The notes below the pieces were generated by a model that was not told where the DNA came from, ran no database searches, and saw nothing but the letters and a program-made list of their open reading frames with translations. This document shows positions 42,608 through 51,409 of a DNA stretch of 64,000 nt, one piece after another (positions within the stretch are counted from its first letter, which is position 1; each line of letters begins with the position of its first letter). This stretch comes from G963668605 sp963668605 (GTDB lineage Bacteria > Acidobacteriota > Terriglobia > Bryobacterales > Bryobacteraceae). Location of the stretch: positions 4,030,001-4,094,000 of the forward strand of contig OY764903.1 of NCBI GenBank assembly GCA_963668605.1, written 5' to 3'. The translations under genes and the position numbers were made by a program.

Positions 42608-43277
42608 CACGCCGATTATCGAAGTCCACGATCTCAAGAAATCGTTTCATGTCGGCGATGTCGAGGTCCGCGCGCTACGCGGCGTCGACATGGACATCGC
42701 TCCGGGCGAGTTTGTATCGATCATCGGTCCATCGGGTTCCGGCAAGTCGACGCTCTTCAACATTCTTGGCGGATTGACGCCTCCGACGTCCGGCACGATC
42801 AGGATTTCAGGGCGCGACCTGCTGGCGATGTCGGATTCCGATCGCACCGATTTGCGTAAGCGGACGGTCGGCTTCGTATTTCAGAAATACAACCTGCTGC
42901 CGACGCTTTCCGCCGCCGACAATATCAGGATCGCGCGCTACATCTCCGGCCACGATGGTGCACCGGACCCTGGTTTTGAAGAGACTTTGAAGCTGCTTGG
43001 AATTGCCAACCGGCTGCACCACAAGCCGCGCGCGCTTTCCGGCGGCGAGCAGCAGCGCGTGGCGATTGCGCGGGCCATCGTCAACCACCCGGCGATCCTG
43101 CTGGCCGACGAACCGACCGGCAATCTCGATAGCGAAAACTCGGATATCGTGCTGAAGCTGATGCGAGATCTGAATGAGCGCATGGGCCAGACGATTCTGA
43201 TGATCACGCACAATCCGGAAGCCGCTGAGTACGGCCATCGCACGGTAAAAATGCGCGATGGGCGCGTAGTGGCTTAG
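42600..43277 (+). CDS. MacB/LolD-type ABC transporter ATP-binding protein
   Basis: A 225-residue ATPase with Walker A GPSGSGKST, Q-loop FVFQKYNLLP, signature LSGGEQQRVAIARA, Walker B ILLADEPTGNLDS and H-loop MITHNP. Its closest type is LolD/MacB/FtsE. It is translationally coupled to the upstream permease (8-bp overlap). No third membrane-fusion subunit is present, so a two-gene exporter or lipoprotein-releasing unit is likely. Confidence 0.93.
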   Translation: MSNTPIIEVHDLKKSFHVGDVEVRALRGVDMDIAPGEFVSIIGPSGSGKSTLFNILGGLTPPTSGTIRISGRDLLAMSDSDRTDLRKRTVGFVFQKYNLLPTLSAADNIRIARYISGHDGAPDPGFEETLKLLGIANRLHHKPRALSGGEQQRVAIARAIVNHPAILLADEPTGNLDSENSDIVLKLMRDLNERMGQTILMITHNPEAAEYGHRTVKMRDGRVVA

Positions 43278-43297
43278 GCCGGCAGTCTACCTCCTGA

Positions 43298-43377
43298 AGG
43301 CCTCCGGCCGGCGCCGTTGGGCGGCTTGGCAGTGTGTTCGGAGCCAGCGGAATCCGATCAACAGTGCCCGGAGCGAA
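43298..43377. repeat. Degenerate REP-like pair after the ABC gene
   Basis: GGCCTCCGGCCGGCGCCGTT at 43300 and ATCAACAGTGCCCGGAGCG ending near 43375 resemble halves of the REP-like unit at 10.35 and 14.3 kb, in opposite orientations and partly decayed. It starts about 20 bp after the ATPase stop. The rest of the gap to 43542 shows no gene. Confidence 0.45.
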
Positions 43378-43542
43378 ATAGTCTGCGGGACAGGGATCGA
43401 GAGACCCGCAGGAAAGCGAAAACCTCGAGCCAGACAAGCTGGAAGCCCCGGCCAGGCTGGCCGAGAGCATCACTGCTGGGTGCGGGAATAGTGTGCCGGA
43501 ATGATGTGTGTGATAGATTTTCGAACTGTTAGGAGATTCACG

Positions 43543-45039
43543 ATGAGAACGAGTGTGGTGTTCAGTCTGGTTTTCGCTGCCGGCATCCTTTCGGCGCAAC
43601 AGAAGAAAGCGGTCGATCCCAATTGGACCTCGTTGGCAGCGCATGAGGCGCCGGCATGGCTCCAGGACGCGAAGTTTGGTATTTACGCACACTGGGGCGT
43701 CTATTCGGTGGCGGCTTATGGCAACGAATGGTACGGCAAGCGGATGTACGATCCGAAGGACAATCGCGGTACATACGAGCATCACCGTAAGACTTACGGC
43801 ACGCAGGACAAATTCGGCTACAAGGATCTGGTGCCAATGTTCAAGGCCGAGAAGTTCAAGGCCGAGGAATGGGCGGAAATCATCCAGCAGTCAGGAGCCC
43901 GCTATGCGGGAACGGCGGTGGTGCACCACGACGGATTCCTGCTGTGGCGCAGCAAAGTGAGCCGCTGGAATGCGGCCGAGATGGGGCCAAAGCGCGATCT
44001 CTATGGCGAACTGGTGCAAGCGCTGCGCGCCAAAGGTCTGAAGATTGTCGCCACCGAGCACCACATGCGAACGTTCAACTGGTATCTGCCGGCGGACGAA
44101 TCCGTGTGGGAACAACAGCGAAAGGCGAAGTTCGATCTCTTCGATCCGAACTACGCCGATCTTTACTGGAACCAGTTCACGAGCACGAAGGCGGCCTTCA
44201 TGGAGAAGTGGCAGGCCAAACTGCTGGAGGTGATTGACAATTACAAGCCTGACGTACTCTGGTTCGACGGCGGCGACTTCACGTCACCCGGCGTTGAAGA
44301 GCATGTACTCAAGTCACTGGCGCACTACTTCAACTCCCAGTCGAAGGGGCAGCCACAAAAGGAAGTACTGAACAAATTCGCCGGCAGTATGAAGTTCAAC
44401 TTCCCGCGCGATTTCGGAATGCTTACGTTCGAAGCTGGGCGCGACCGGCCGGCCAAAGTCGACCGCCCTTGGATCGACGACCTGAGCATAGCCAAAGGCA
44501 CCTGGGGCTACGTGGAGGGGATGAGCTTGTACAGCACACGCGAAGTGCTCCACGGGCTGATCGATCGCGTGAGCCGCGGAGGCGGCCTGGTGCTCTCGCT
44601 GGCGCCGAAGGCTAGCGGAGAGATCCCGGAGGACCAGAAGGCGATTCTGCGCGAAATGGGGGATTGGCTGAAGGTCAACGGCGAAGCTATCTACGGAACG
44701 CGGAGTTGGAAGGTACACAGTGAAGGCTCTACCGAGAAGCTGATCTCGCGCAACGGCCAGCACACGGGGTGGCGCTTCGATCAGTGTGAGGCGGAGGACA
44801 TCCGGTTCACGCGCAAGGGCGACGCGCTTTATGCCATCGCGCTGGGATGGCCGAAGAACGGCAGTTGGTTGCTGAAGAGCCTGAGCGGCGTCAAGGTAAC
44901 GAGCGTTTCCATGCTGGGCGGGAAAGCGCCGTTGAAATGGTCGCACAACGCCGAAGGCCTGCGAATTCAGGTGCCGACAGTGCAGCCGGGCAAGTACGCC
45001 TACTCGTTCAAGATAGCGCTACCGGCGGACGCACGGTAA
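43543..45039 (+). CDS. Secreted GH29 alpha-L-fucosidase
   Basis: 498 residues with a signal peptide (MRTSVVFSLVFAAGILSAQ). The catalytic barrel shows FGIYAHWGVYSV, YAGTAVVHHDGFLLW (His pair of the active site) and VLWFDGGDF with the nucleophile aspartate, as in GH29. A C-terminal beta-sandwich follows. It removes terminal fucose from glycans. AGGAGATT precedes the ATG at 43543. A GC hairpin (45069-45085) follows the gene. It begins the carbohydrate-rich part of the window. Confidence 0.92.
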   Translation: MRTSVVFSLVFAAGILSAQQKKAVDPNWTSLAAHEAPAWLQDAKFGIYAHWGVYSVAAYGNEWYGKRMYDPKDNRGTYEHHRKTYGTQDKFGYKDLVPMFKAEKFKAEEWAEIIQQSGARYAGTAVVHHDGFLLWRSKVSRWNAAEMGPKRDLYGELVQALRAKGLKIVATEHHMRTFNWYLPADESVWEQQRKAKFDLFDPNYADLYWNQFTSTKAAFMEKWQAKLLEVIDNYKPDVLWFDGGDFTSPGVEEHVLKSLAHYFNSQSKGQPQKEVLNKFAGSMKFNFPRDFGMLTFEAGRDRPAKVDRPWIDDLSIAKGTWGYVEGMSLYSTREVLHGLIDRVSRGGGLVLSLAPKASGEIPEDQKAILREMGDWLKVNGEAIYGTRSWKVHSEGSTEKLISRNGQHTGWRFDQCEAEDIRFTRKGDALYAIALGWPKNGSWLLKSLSGVKVTSVSMLGGKAPLKWSHNAEGLRIQVPTVQPGKYAYSFKIALPADAR

Positions 45040-45068
45040 AGCGGCGGAATGCTGCAGTGGCAGGATGG

Positions 45069-45085
45069 GGCGCCCACCGGGCGCC
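45069..45085. terminator. Short GC hairpin between convergent genes
   Basis: GGCGCCC, ACC loop, GGGCGCC lies between the fucosidase stop and the stop of the convergent gene. It has no T-run, so only a weak or bidirectional terminator is suggested. Confidence 0.4.
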
Positions 45086-45098
45086 TCCTCCAAGGGAT

Positions 45099-46496
45099 CT
45101 ACTTCTTTTGCCGTTCAACCACAGAGATGCTCTGAACATTGAGGGACGGATCGCCCTTGCAGTAGATGAGGAGCTTTGCAAAGCTGGCTTTGGCAGGAGC
45201 GGAAAACGTCGCTCCGGCCAGTGGAATCTGGATCGGCTCGCCGAGTGGCAGCCAGTGCTCCTGCATCCACTGCAGAGCGACTTTAACTTGGGTAGCTGTT
45301 TTTAGCTGAACCATTGCGCTGTAACTCTTGCCGGGAGTGGCCTTGAGGTTGTCCGAGGCCCAGTAGCCTTTTGACCCTTCATTCTGCCAGTGCTCCGGCT
45401 GGTTCATTTTCGTCCAGCGAATCTGAAAATCAGGATTGCGAACCAGATTTCCCGCCGGGGTTTCGGACTCCAGATCCCATTTCTGCCGGAGTTGGGAGCC
45501 GGCTTTGAGCGTGAGGGGCTTCCCGAAGAGTGTCTTGCATCCTGTCCGGTAAATCACCGGAGTGTAGGTGCCCGGAGGAAGATCGCGCAGCTCTACAGTT
45601 CCGCGATAAATCCCCTCCTGAGCCTTTGCCGGTTCGCTAGTCGTGCCGTACGACGTTTCCAGCAAGATTAGCTTGGCAGGAATTGCCTCGAAACCGGGAG
45701 TGGTGGGAGCCGAGATCTCGGCAGACAGATGGGAAACGGGCGTTTTTGAGGATTTCGCGGAGAGTACGAGGAGCGTATGAAGCATGTCTGCGGAGGCCCT
45801 CGCGCTTTCGTTCGCGGACTCCAGGACCAACGGCTCACTGTGGGGCCGATCGTCCGCCTCAATCAGTGGGCGGAGCTTGGCTGCGCGCTGCTTGCTGAAT
45901 TCGATCAACGCTTTCATCCGCGCGAGAAAACCTTGCAGGGCTTCGTCGTCCGTTCGACCAAGCAGCCTGGGCGTGTACCCAGTGATGTCAATCTGCCTAC
46001 CGTCCACCCAGTTTTCCGTCTTGCTGTGAAGATCGCCTTTGAAACCAGCGGCGTGAGGTGGTGCCCCTGAATCCGTCGCAAAGTGCAGCAAGCTGCCAAG
46101 CCACCGTGCGGCGTTTGATGGCGATTCGGTTCGCAACGCCTGTAGGGCACGAAGGAAAAATGGCTTGTGGGTGCCCATCACGTCGGGCGCCACATGCTGG
46201 AAATGCCGGGGAGATAGAGGGGAGATCAGAAAATCGTTGGTGTAGATCTGGGTAGGCATCTGGCCGAAATGCTTGTCGCCTCGACTCCAGTTCTCTTGAA
46301 TCTCAAGTACGCAGTCTTTCCAATCTCCCATCATGACGTACATCCGCAGTCTTTCTGCGTTCGATCCGAGGCGTGCCGCAAGACGGTCATCCGCAGGCAG
46401 TACGGCGAGCGAGGCGTCGACGATCTGGGAATGCGGACCCCAACCCCACACAGGCGTCACGATGAGGAAAAGTATCAACAGTGCCAAGTGGCTCAT
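45099..46496 (-). CDS. Secreted S1/P1-nuclease/zinc phospholipase C-like protein
   Basis: 465 residues. The signal peptide (MSHLALLILFLIVTPVWG) leaves WGPHSQI at the mature N-terminus; an N-terminal Trp plus His is the zinc-binding hallmark of P1 nuclease and phospholipase C. Further ligand candidates are MMGDW, LHFATDSGAPPHAAG and HSKTENWVD. A roughly 200-residue C-terminal part has two sandwich-like domains. The frame is open further upstream through a receptor remnant, but ATG 46496 starts the signal peptide. It cleaves phosphodiesters by family; the substrate (nucleic acid or lipid) is open. Confidence 0.75.
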   Translation of the reverse strand: MSHLALLILFLIVTPVWGWGPHSQIVDASLAVLPADDRLAARLGSNAERLRMYVMMGDWKDCVLEIQENWSRGDKHFGQMPTQIYTNDFLISPLSPRHFQHVAPDVMGTHKPFFLRALQALRTESPSNAARWLGSLLHFATDSGAPPHAAGFKGDLHSKTENWVDGRQIDITGYTPRLLGRTDDEALQGFLARMKALIEFSKQRAAKLRPLIEADDRPHSEPLVLESANESARASADMLHTLLVLSAKSSKTPVSHLSAEISAPTTPGFEAIPAKLILLETSYGTTSEPAKAQEGIYRGTVELRDLPPGTYTPVIYRTGCKTLFGKPLTLKAGSQLRQKWDLESETPAGNLVRNPDFQIRWTKMNQPEHWQNEGSKGYWASDNLKATPGKSYSAMVQLKTATQVKVALQWMQEHWLPLGEPIQIPLAGATFSAPAKASFAKLLIYCKGDPSLNVQSISVVERQKK

Positions 46497-46499
46497 ATT

Positions 46500-46650
46500 C
46501 TTTCTATTCTGCACGATGGGCCGTACGCTTTCGTGATGGAATCCGAAGGCCGCATTTCCGGCAACGCCATTCGGTTGCCCTAACGGCGGTGAGTTCGAGA
46601 CATTGAAGGCTCCGGCGCGGAACTCCAGATTCAATCGCTCCGTCAAGTGC
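46500..46650 (-). pseudogene. C-terminal remnant of an Oar-like TonB receptor
   Basis: The minus strand, in frame with the downstream phospholipase-like gene, reads LTERLNLEFRAGAFNVSN, then PPLGQPNGVAGNAAFG, matching the conserved last strands of Oar-like receptors (RLNLEFRAEAFNVFN..). Everything before it is lost. Confidence 0.65.
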
Positions 46651-46776
46651 GTCAGCAGCGAATACACGGATCTGCTCAAAGCGCACGGCATCAGATCGTT
46701 CATGCAAACCCTGGAGTACGAGGAGGTGTTTCGGAACGAATGCCGGGACTTGCCCGAGGCGCGCGACTCCATCTCT
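46651..46776 (+). pseudogene. IS3-type transposase remnant
   Basis: The plus strand reads SEYTDLLKAHGIRSFMQ and then LEYEEVFRNECRDLPEARDSI, like two pieces of the integrase core of IS3-family OrfB (GSQYTS..LLKxHGI and KYEEVYL..xSxAEAR) joined by a deletion. It abuts the receptor remnant and probably marks the event that removed the receptor. Confidence 0.6.
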
Positions 46777-46843
46777 TGGCTGCTTGTGCCAGCCAGCGGG
46801 CAAGCGCATAGTATTGAGAGCAGATGCATGTCGGAGGTGAGAA

Positions 46844-48256
46844 GTGAACAAGATTAGGATGGCTACGCTCGGGACGATGGTCCTTCTATTGGCGCCTTGG
46901 CCAACCGTGGCGCAGACGGGCGTGAAGTCTCGAAGTCCCTCGAAATTCCTGGTCGAGTACAGCGCGGCCATGGAGGATCTCGCCCAGTCGGCCAGTCCGG
47001 CCGTGGTCCAGATCGTAGTAAAGACATTGGCGCCGGTGGAGCGAGACGAGACCCAGAGCGCGGGGTTCGTCTCGGAGCAGGAAGCCACAGGATCCGGCGT
47101 CATTGTGGATGCTGAAGGGTATATCGTCACCAACGCCCATGTCGTGCGGAACGCCCGCCGTATCGAGGTCAAAATCCTTCGGAGCGACGAAAAGGCGCAG
47201 GAACCGCACGGGCACCTGATACCGGCAAAACTAATCGGACTGGATCGGCAGGTGGATCTTGCCGTCCTGAAGATCGAGGCGCAGAATCTTCCGACGCTTT
47301 CCTTCCTGGACTCAGATAAACTCCGGCAGGGGCAGTTGGTACTAGCTCTGGGCAGCCCGCTCGGGTTGCAGAACTCCGTTACACATGGCGTGGTGAGTGC
47401 GACTCTCCGACAACTCAAGCCGGAAAGTCCGATGGTCTACATCCAGACCGACGCTCCGATCAATCCCGGCAACAGCGGAGGTCCGTTGCTGGATGCCGAG
47501 GGGCGCATTGCCGGCATCAATACGATGATCTTCACGGAATCGGGCGGCAACGAAGGCATCGGTTTCGCCATCCCCGCCAACCTGGCCAAGGACGTGTATC
47601 AGAGGCTTCGCAAGGACGGGCGCGTACAACGCGGGGCGATTGGAGTGATTCCTGAGACGATCACGCCAAGGCTGGCGGCGGCCTTGGGACTGGAGAGGGA
47701 TGCAGGCGTCATCCTTTCGGATGTGGCCCCCGATAGTGCTGCAGATGCCGCTGGACTCGAACCGGGTGACGTTGTGCTGTCCATCGACGGAAAGCCCATG
47801 CGAGAAGTGCGAGACCTCACCCTGGAGGTGTTCCAGCGGGCGCCTGGAGGCGAGTTGACCATGGAGATCCAGCGTGGCAAGGAGCGGATGTCCAAGACAG
47901 TCGCCATTCTAGAGCGGAAGAACGAGCCCGGCCAACTGGAGGATCTCGCCGATTACGATGCCGCGCTGGTTCGCCAGTTGGGAATTCTGGCGGTGACCGT
48001 GGACGAGAAGGTGACCGCCATTCTGCCGGACCTCAGGCATCTTTCGGGCGTCGCGGTGGCAGCGGTTCCGGCTGAATATATCGGGCTGAATCCGGGACTG
48101 CTGGCGGGCGACGTGATCTACTCGCTGAACAAGCAGCCCATCGCGTCGATAGAGGAACTGCGGAACGCGCTGAAGGCCAAGAAATCCGGCGATCCGATCG
48201 CCCTCCAGGTGGAACGGCACGGGCAACTTATCTACGTGACGGCTGCACTGGAATAG
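46844..48256 (+). CDS. DegP/HtrA-family periplasmic serine protease with two PDZ domains
   Basis: 470 residues. The signal peptide ends near TVAQ (24). The catalytic triad is His99 (VTNAHVV), Asp138 (QVDLAVLK) and Ser211 (GNSGGP). Two PDZ domains follow, at about 260-350 and 370-465. HtrA proteases degrade or refold damaged envelope proteins. The GTG start at 46844 has GGAGGTGA upstream. A glutamine-rich LA loop as in DegP is not seen. Confidence 0.92.
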   Translation: MNKIRMATLGTMVLLLAPWPTVAQTGVKSRSPSKFLVEYSAAMEDLAQSASPAVVQIVVKTLAPVERDETQSAGFVSEQEATGSGVIVDAEGYIVTNAHVVRNARRIEVKILRSDEKAQEPHGHLIPAKLIGLDRQVDLAVLKIEAQNLPTLSFLDSDKLRQGQLVLALGSPLGLQNSVTHGVVSATLRQLKPESPMVYIQTDAPINPGNSGGPLLDAEGRIAGINTMIFTESGGNEGIGFAIPANLAKDVYQRLRKDGRVQRGAIGVIPETITPRLAAALGLERDAGVILSDVAPDSAADAAGLEPGDVVLSIDGKPMREVRDLTLEVFQRAPGGELTMEIQRGKERMSKTVAILERKNEPGQLEDLADYDAALVRQLGILAVTVDEKVTAILPDLRHLSGVAVAAVPAEYIGLNPGLLAGDVIYSLNKQPIASIEELRNALKAKKSGDPIALQVERHGQLIYVTAALE

Positions 48257-48388
48257 GCCAAAATATCACCACCATTGATTCCGGGTCAGCGATTGCCGGA
48301 GAGGGGATGTTTCTACCTTGCCTCGACTCCAGCAGGCTGATCCATTGGCAAAGTCTTGCCGCCTGCATAGTGTTATCGTAAATTTCGG

Positions 48389-49186
48389 ATGCGCCTCACA
48401 CACTATCTCATGCTCGCCCTGCTGGCCGTTCCCTTGGCCGCTGAATCTGTTTCACTCCCGCTGCGCACTCGCGTGGAGGCGTTTAAGGGAAGTGGTCAAT
48501 GGCTGGAAGCAACGATTCGCGGAGATCTGGATCCGGCCAAGACTGCCATCGTAATTTGCGACATGTGGGACAAGCATTGGTGCTCGGGCGCTACTGGACG
48601 TGTAAACGAACTCGCGCCGCGCATCGACAAGGTGATCGACGCGGCACGCAGGCGTGGAGTCCTGATTATTCATGCGCCTTCGGACACGCTGGATTTCTAC
48701 AAAGCGGCCCCGCAGCGCAATGCGATGCTCGCGATTCCGAACGTAACGCCGCCCGCGCCACTCGACCTGACGAGCCCGGCATTACCGATCGATGATTCCG
48801 ATGGCGGTTGCGACACGCAGGGCGACAAACAGCACAAGGCCTGGACGAGGCAACACGCCGCAATTCGCATTGCGGAAAATGACCTAATTTCCGACAAAGG
48901 CGCGGAGGTTTACAGCGCCTTGCATGCGCGCGGCATCACGGACCTGTTGATCATGGGTGTGCATACCAACATGTGCATTCTGAATCGCGGCTTCGCCATC
49001 AAGCAGATGACGAAGTGGGGCATTCGCACTGTGCTCGTGCGCGACCTCACAGATGCCATGTACGACCCACAGGACCGCCCTTTTATCAGCCACGCACAGG
49101 GCACCGAGCTCGTCATTCAATACATCGAGAAATACTGGTGCCCGACCGTCGTCTCCACTGACCTGCTGAGCGCATTCGCACGATAA
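48389..49186 (+). CDS. Secreted isochorismatase-like cysteine hydrolase
   Basis: 265 residues with a signal peptide (HYLMLALLAVPLAAES). The isochorismatase-like fold shows the catalytic Asp58 (VICDMWD) and Cys196 (GVHTNMCIL), with a cis-peptide motif just before the cysteine. Family members hydrolyse amides (nicotinamide, biuret, ureido groups). A secreted form suggests an extracellular amide substrate. It stands alone. Confidence 0.8.
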   Translation: MRLTHYLMLALLAVPLAAESVSLPLRTRVEAFKGSGQWLEATIRGDLDPAKTAIVICDMWDKHWCSGATGRVNELAPRIDKVIDAARRRGVLIIHAPSDTLDFYKAAPQRNAMLAIPNVTPPAPLDLTSPALPIDDSDGGCDTQGDKQHKAWTRQHAAIRIAENDLISDKGAEVYSALHARGITDLLIMGVHTNMCILNRGFAIKQMTKWGIRTVLVRDLTDAMYDPQDRPFISHAQGTELVIQYIEKYWCPTVVSTDLLSAFAR

Positions 49187-49266
49187 CTTGGACCGGGTGA
49201 TTCCCGGCTCTCGGTACGATTTTCGTTGCTTCCATGTAGTGCCTCAAATTGTATAGTGGAATCGAC

Positions 49267-49704
49267 ATGCGACTCCCCGTCCTACTTCTTGCCATGTTCG
49301 CTCCGTCGATGGTCATGGCCTACGATCCGCCGGTGGGCACGGCTGGACCCTTGACTGTGCGAATCGATCGCCCTTCGACCGGCAGTTACGGCGCAGGAGG
49401 TTGGGTCGAGTTCACCCAGCCCGGTACGCCGTTCAGCGTCCTGGTGACACTCGAAAACAGCGGACCCGCGCCGCGCGCGCCTCTGCCCGCTGCGTGGAAG
49501 CCTGTGCCCATCCCACGGCCCGATTCGCCGCGCTTCACCGCGCGCGTGCGCTGGAAGAAACTGTACGGCGATGCGCTTCCGCCTCGCCAGGCCGAAGCCC
49601 TCGACGAATCCGGCGCGGTACTCGCCACCAAGCCGGTCCGGATGGAAGGCGCCACGGTCGCCATCGACATCGAGCCTGGCGTCTTTGCGTACCGCCTCCG
49701 TTGA
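49267..49704 (+). CDS. Small secreted beta-sandwich-like protein, unknown function
   Basis: 145 residues with a signal peptide (MRLPVLLLAMFAPSMVMAY). The mature part is proline-rich with strand-like segments (LTVRIDRPSTG, FSVLVTLENSGPAP, ATVAIDIEPGVFAYRLR) reminiscent of a C-terminal sandwich from a glycoside hydrolase. No catalytic motif is visible. It may be a fragment or an accessory domain; it is convergent with the next gene, 10 bp away. Confidence 0.5.
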   Translation: MRLPVLLLAMFAPSMVMAYDPPVGTAGPLTVRIDRPSTGSYGAGGWVEFTQPGTPFSVLVTLENSGPAPRAPLPAAWKPVPIPRPDSPRFTARVRWKKLYGDALPPRQAEALDESGAVLATKPVRMEGATVAIDIEPGVFAYRLR

Positions 49705-49714
49705 GCCGCGTGGA

Positions 49715-51310
49715 TCAGGCTCGTTTCTTAAGCCAGAGCATCCATTGGCGCCAGTCCGGCCCTGGCAACTCGTGGACTTTGCCTCCTTCGATGGTCCCGC
49801 CGAAGGCGTCGAAAATCTTACCGAGCTTCAGGCCGACCCACCTGGCGTCGAAGGTTCCAGGCGCGCCGGTGAGGTCCAACCGGAAGGCCGGCCGTCCCGT
49901 GAGCATGTAGATCAGGTGCACGTTACCCGGTTCACCCAGACACCAGACGCGATCCGGCTGATCGACGACATCCAACGGACGCATCCGCGGCAGGTCAGCG
50001 GCCAGGTGGGTACGGATGAAATCATAGGTCGACAGGATGTTTTCGCAGCCCAACGGCATTTCATACTGCGTGGGATACTCACACGCGCTGCTCAAGCTCC
50101 GCACCAGCAGGGAGCCTCCCGCCATCAGGAATGCCATCGTCTGCGGCTGATCGCCGCTGATAGAATGAATGACCGCCTTGTCCGGATATCGCATGCGGTA
50201 TTCCTTCACCTGACGGTAAACTTGCACGGGCGTCATCAGGCTCGACTGGCCGATGTAGCGGCCGGGCACTTCCTTGCCGCCCAGCGGGGCATAAAGCGTG
50301 CCATCGCTTTTGTAATGCCAGTAGCGCAGGTCGATCGTGCCGATGCGCGGACCGTAGCGGCTATCTTGCAGCATCGCGTCCACAACGTCCCTGGTGGCGC
50401 CCAGGCCAATATGCACTTTCCGGCCGGAGTGCCGCTCCCACTCCAGAATGGTCTCAAACCAGAACTGCATGTAGGCGAGCGGGCCGGTGTATTCCCTGCC
50501 GGTCAGAAAAACCACATTGCGGTTGTCCTTCAGAGCGTCGAGGCAGTGCCAGATGAATTGGTGATGCAACTGCCTGCGGAGGGGATGTGTGACGTCATAG
50601 AAAGCATTGGCCGCCGGCAACTCGTCGGGCATTCCAGTCGGCTGGATGCAATTTGCCGGGCGCCAGGGGTAGTCCACATAGTGAGGCGGGAATTCGAGCA
50701 GGTTGTGCTGGTTGTAGAAATTAGATAGCAGGACAGCACCCTTGCGGTCGCAGTGGCCGGCGAATTCCTTCAGCCTGGCAAAGTACCAGGGGTTGAACTT
50801 GGTCAGATCGTAGAGCGGCAGACCGTCCCACGCCTGGCCTTGATTACTTCGAGCCCACGGCATCTCGAGGATGGCGCCGACAACATTGCCGTCGCGGCGG
50901 CGCTCGCGATCATGGGCGTCACGGCGGTGGTCGGACCACAATGGTGGCGTATGTTCGAATCCAGGATAGCCGTGGGCCAGCATGCTGCCGGTCAGCTTGT
51001 CGAGATCCTCGGTCCGGTTCGGCCCCACTTTGCCGGGATCGTTGCGAATGATACTCGGGCCGAGTTCGGTGTCCGTCCACCAGCCGGTGGGCTGACCGCG
51101 GAAGCCGCCCCACCACTGATTGTGCCGGGCGTAGCCCCAGATCACTTTGCCGTTCTGGATGTACCAACCGTTGGAGGTTTCGAGGTAGCGCGAGTCTGGA
51201 ACGGCTTTGTGCTGGCCGATCGCTGCCGGACCGCCCAGCGCGGCAAGGCCCGTCAGAAATGCGCGGCGACCGAGTACGTTGTGCGGAATGCCAGCGCTCT
51301 TGGTTGTCAT
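49715..51310 (-). CDS. Tat-exported putative glycoside hydrolase (TIM-barrel like, DUF6298-like)
   Basis: 531 residues. RRAFLTGLAALGGPAAIG is a twin-arginine signal. The body begins LETSNGWYIQNGKVIWGYARHNQWWGG and contains aromatic-rich, barrel-like strands (NPWYFARLKEFAGHCDRKGAV, in part; NVVFLTGREYTG; TIDLRYWHYKSDG). I recognise it only as similar to exported glycosidase-like proteins of the DUF6298 type; catalytic residues cannot be assigned. It lies in a minus-strand set with an oxidoreductase and an agarase-like protein. Confidence 0.55.
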   Translation of the reverse strand: MTTKSAGIPHNVLGRRAFLTGLAALGGPAAIGQHKAVPDSRYLETSNGWYIQNGKVIWGYARHNQWWGGFRGQPTGWWTDTELGPSIIRNDPGKVGPNRTEDLDKLTGSMLAHGYPGFEHTPPLWSDHRRDAHDRERRRDGNVVGAILEMPWARSNQGQAWDGLPLYDLTKFNPWYFARLKEFAGHCDRKGAVLLSNFYNQHNLLEFPPHYVDYPWRPANCIQPTGMPDELPAANAFYDVTHPLRRQLHHQFIWHCLDALKDNRNVVFLTGREYTGPLAYMQFWFETILEWERHSGRKVHIGLGATRDVVDAMLQDSRYGPRIGTIDLRYWHYKSDGTLYAPLGGKEVPGRYIGQSSLMTPVQVYRQVKEYRMRYPDKAVIHSISGDQPQTMAFLMAGGSLLVRSLSSACEYPTQYEMPLGCENILSTYDFIRTHLAADLPRMRPLDVVDQPDRVWCLGEPGNVHLIYMLTGRPAFRLDLTGAPGTFDARWVGLKLGKIFDAFGGTIEGGKVHELPGPDWRQWMLWLKKRA

Positions 51311-51409
51311 ATTGTACTGTCCCGTTTGTGCGAACAGTATTCCGGGCCGGATGGAGATTCGGCCACGCTCCGAAGCGTGGGTCGTGAAAGAATGCGACCG
51401 CTCATGCGG

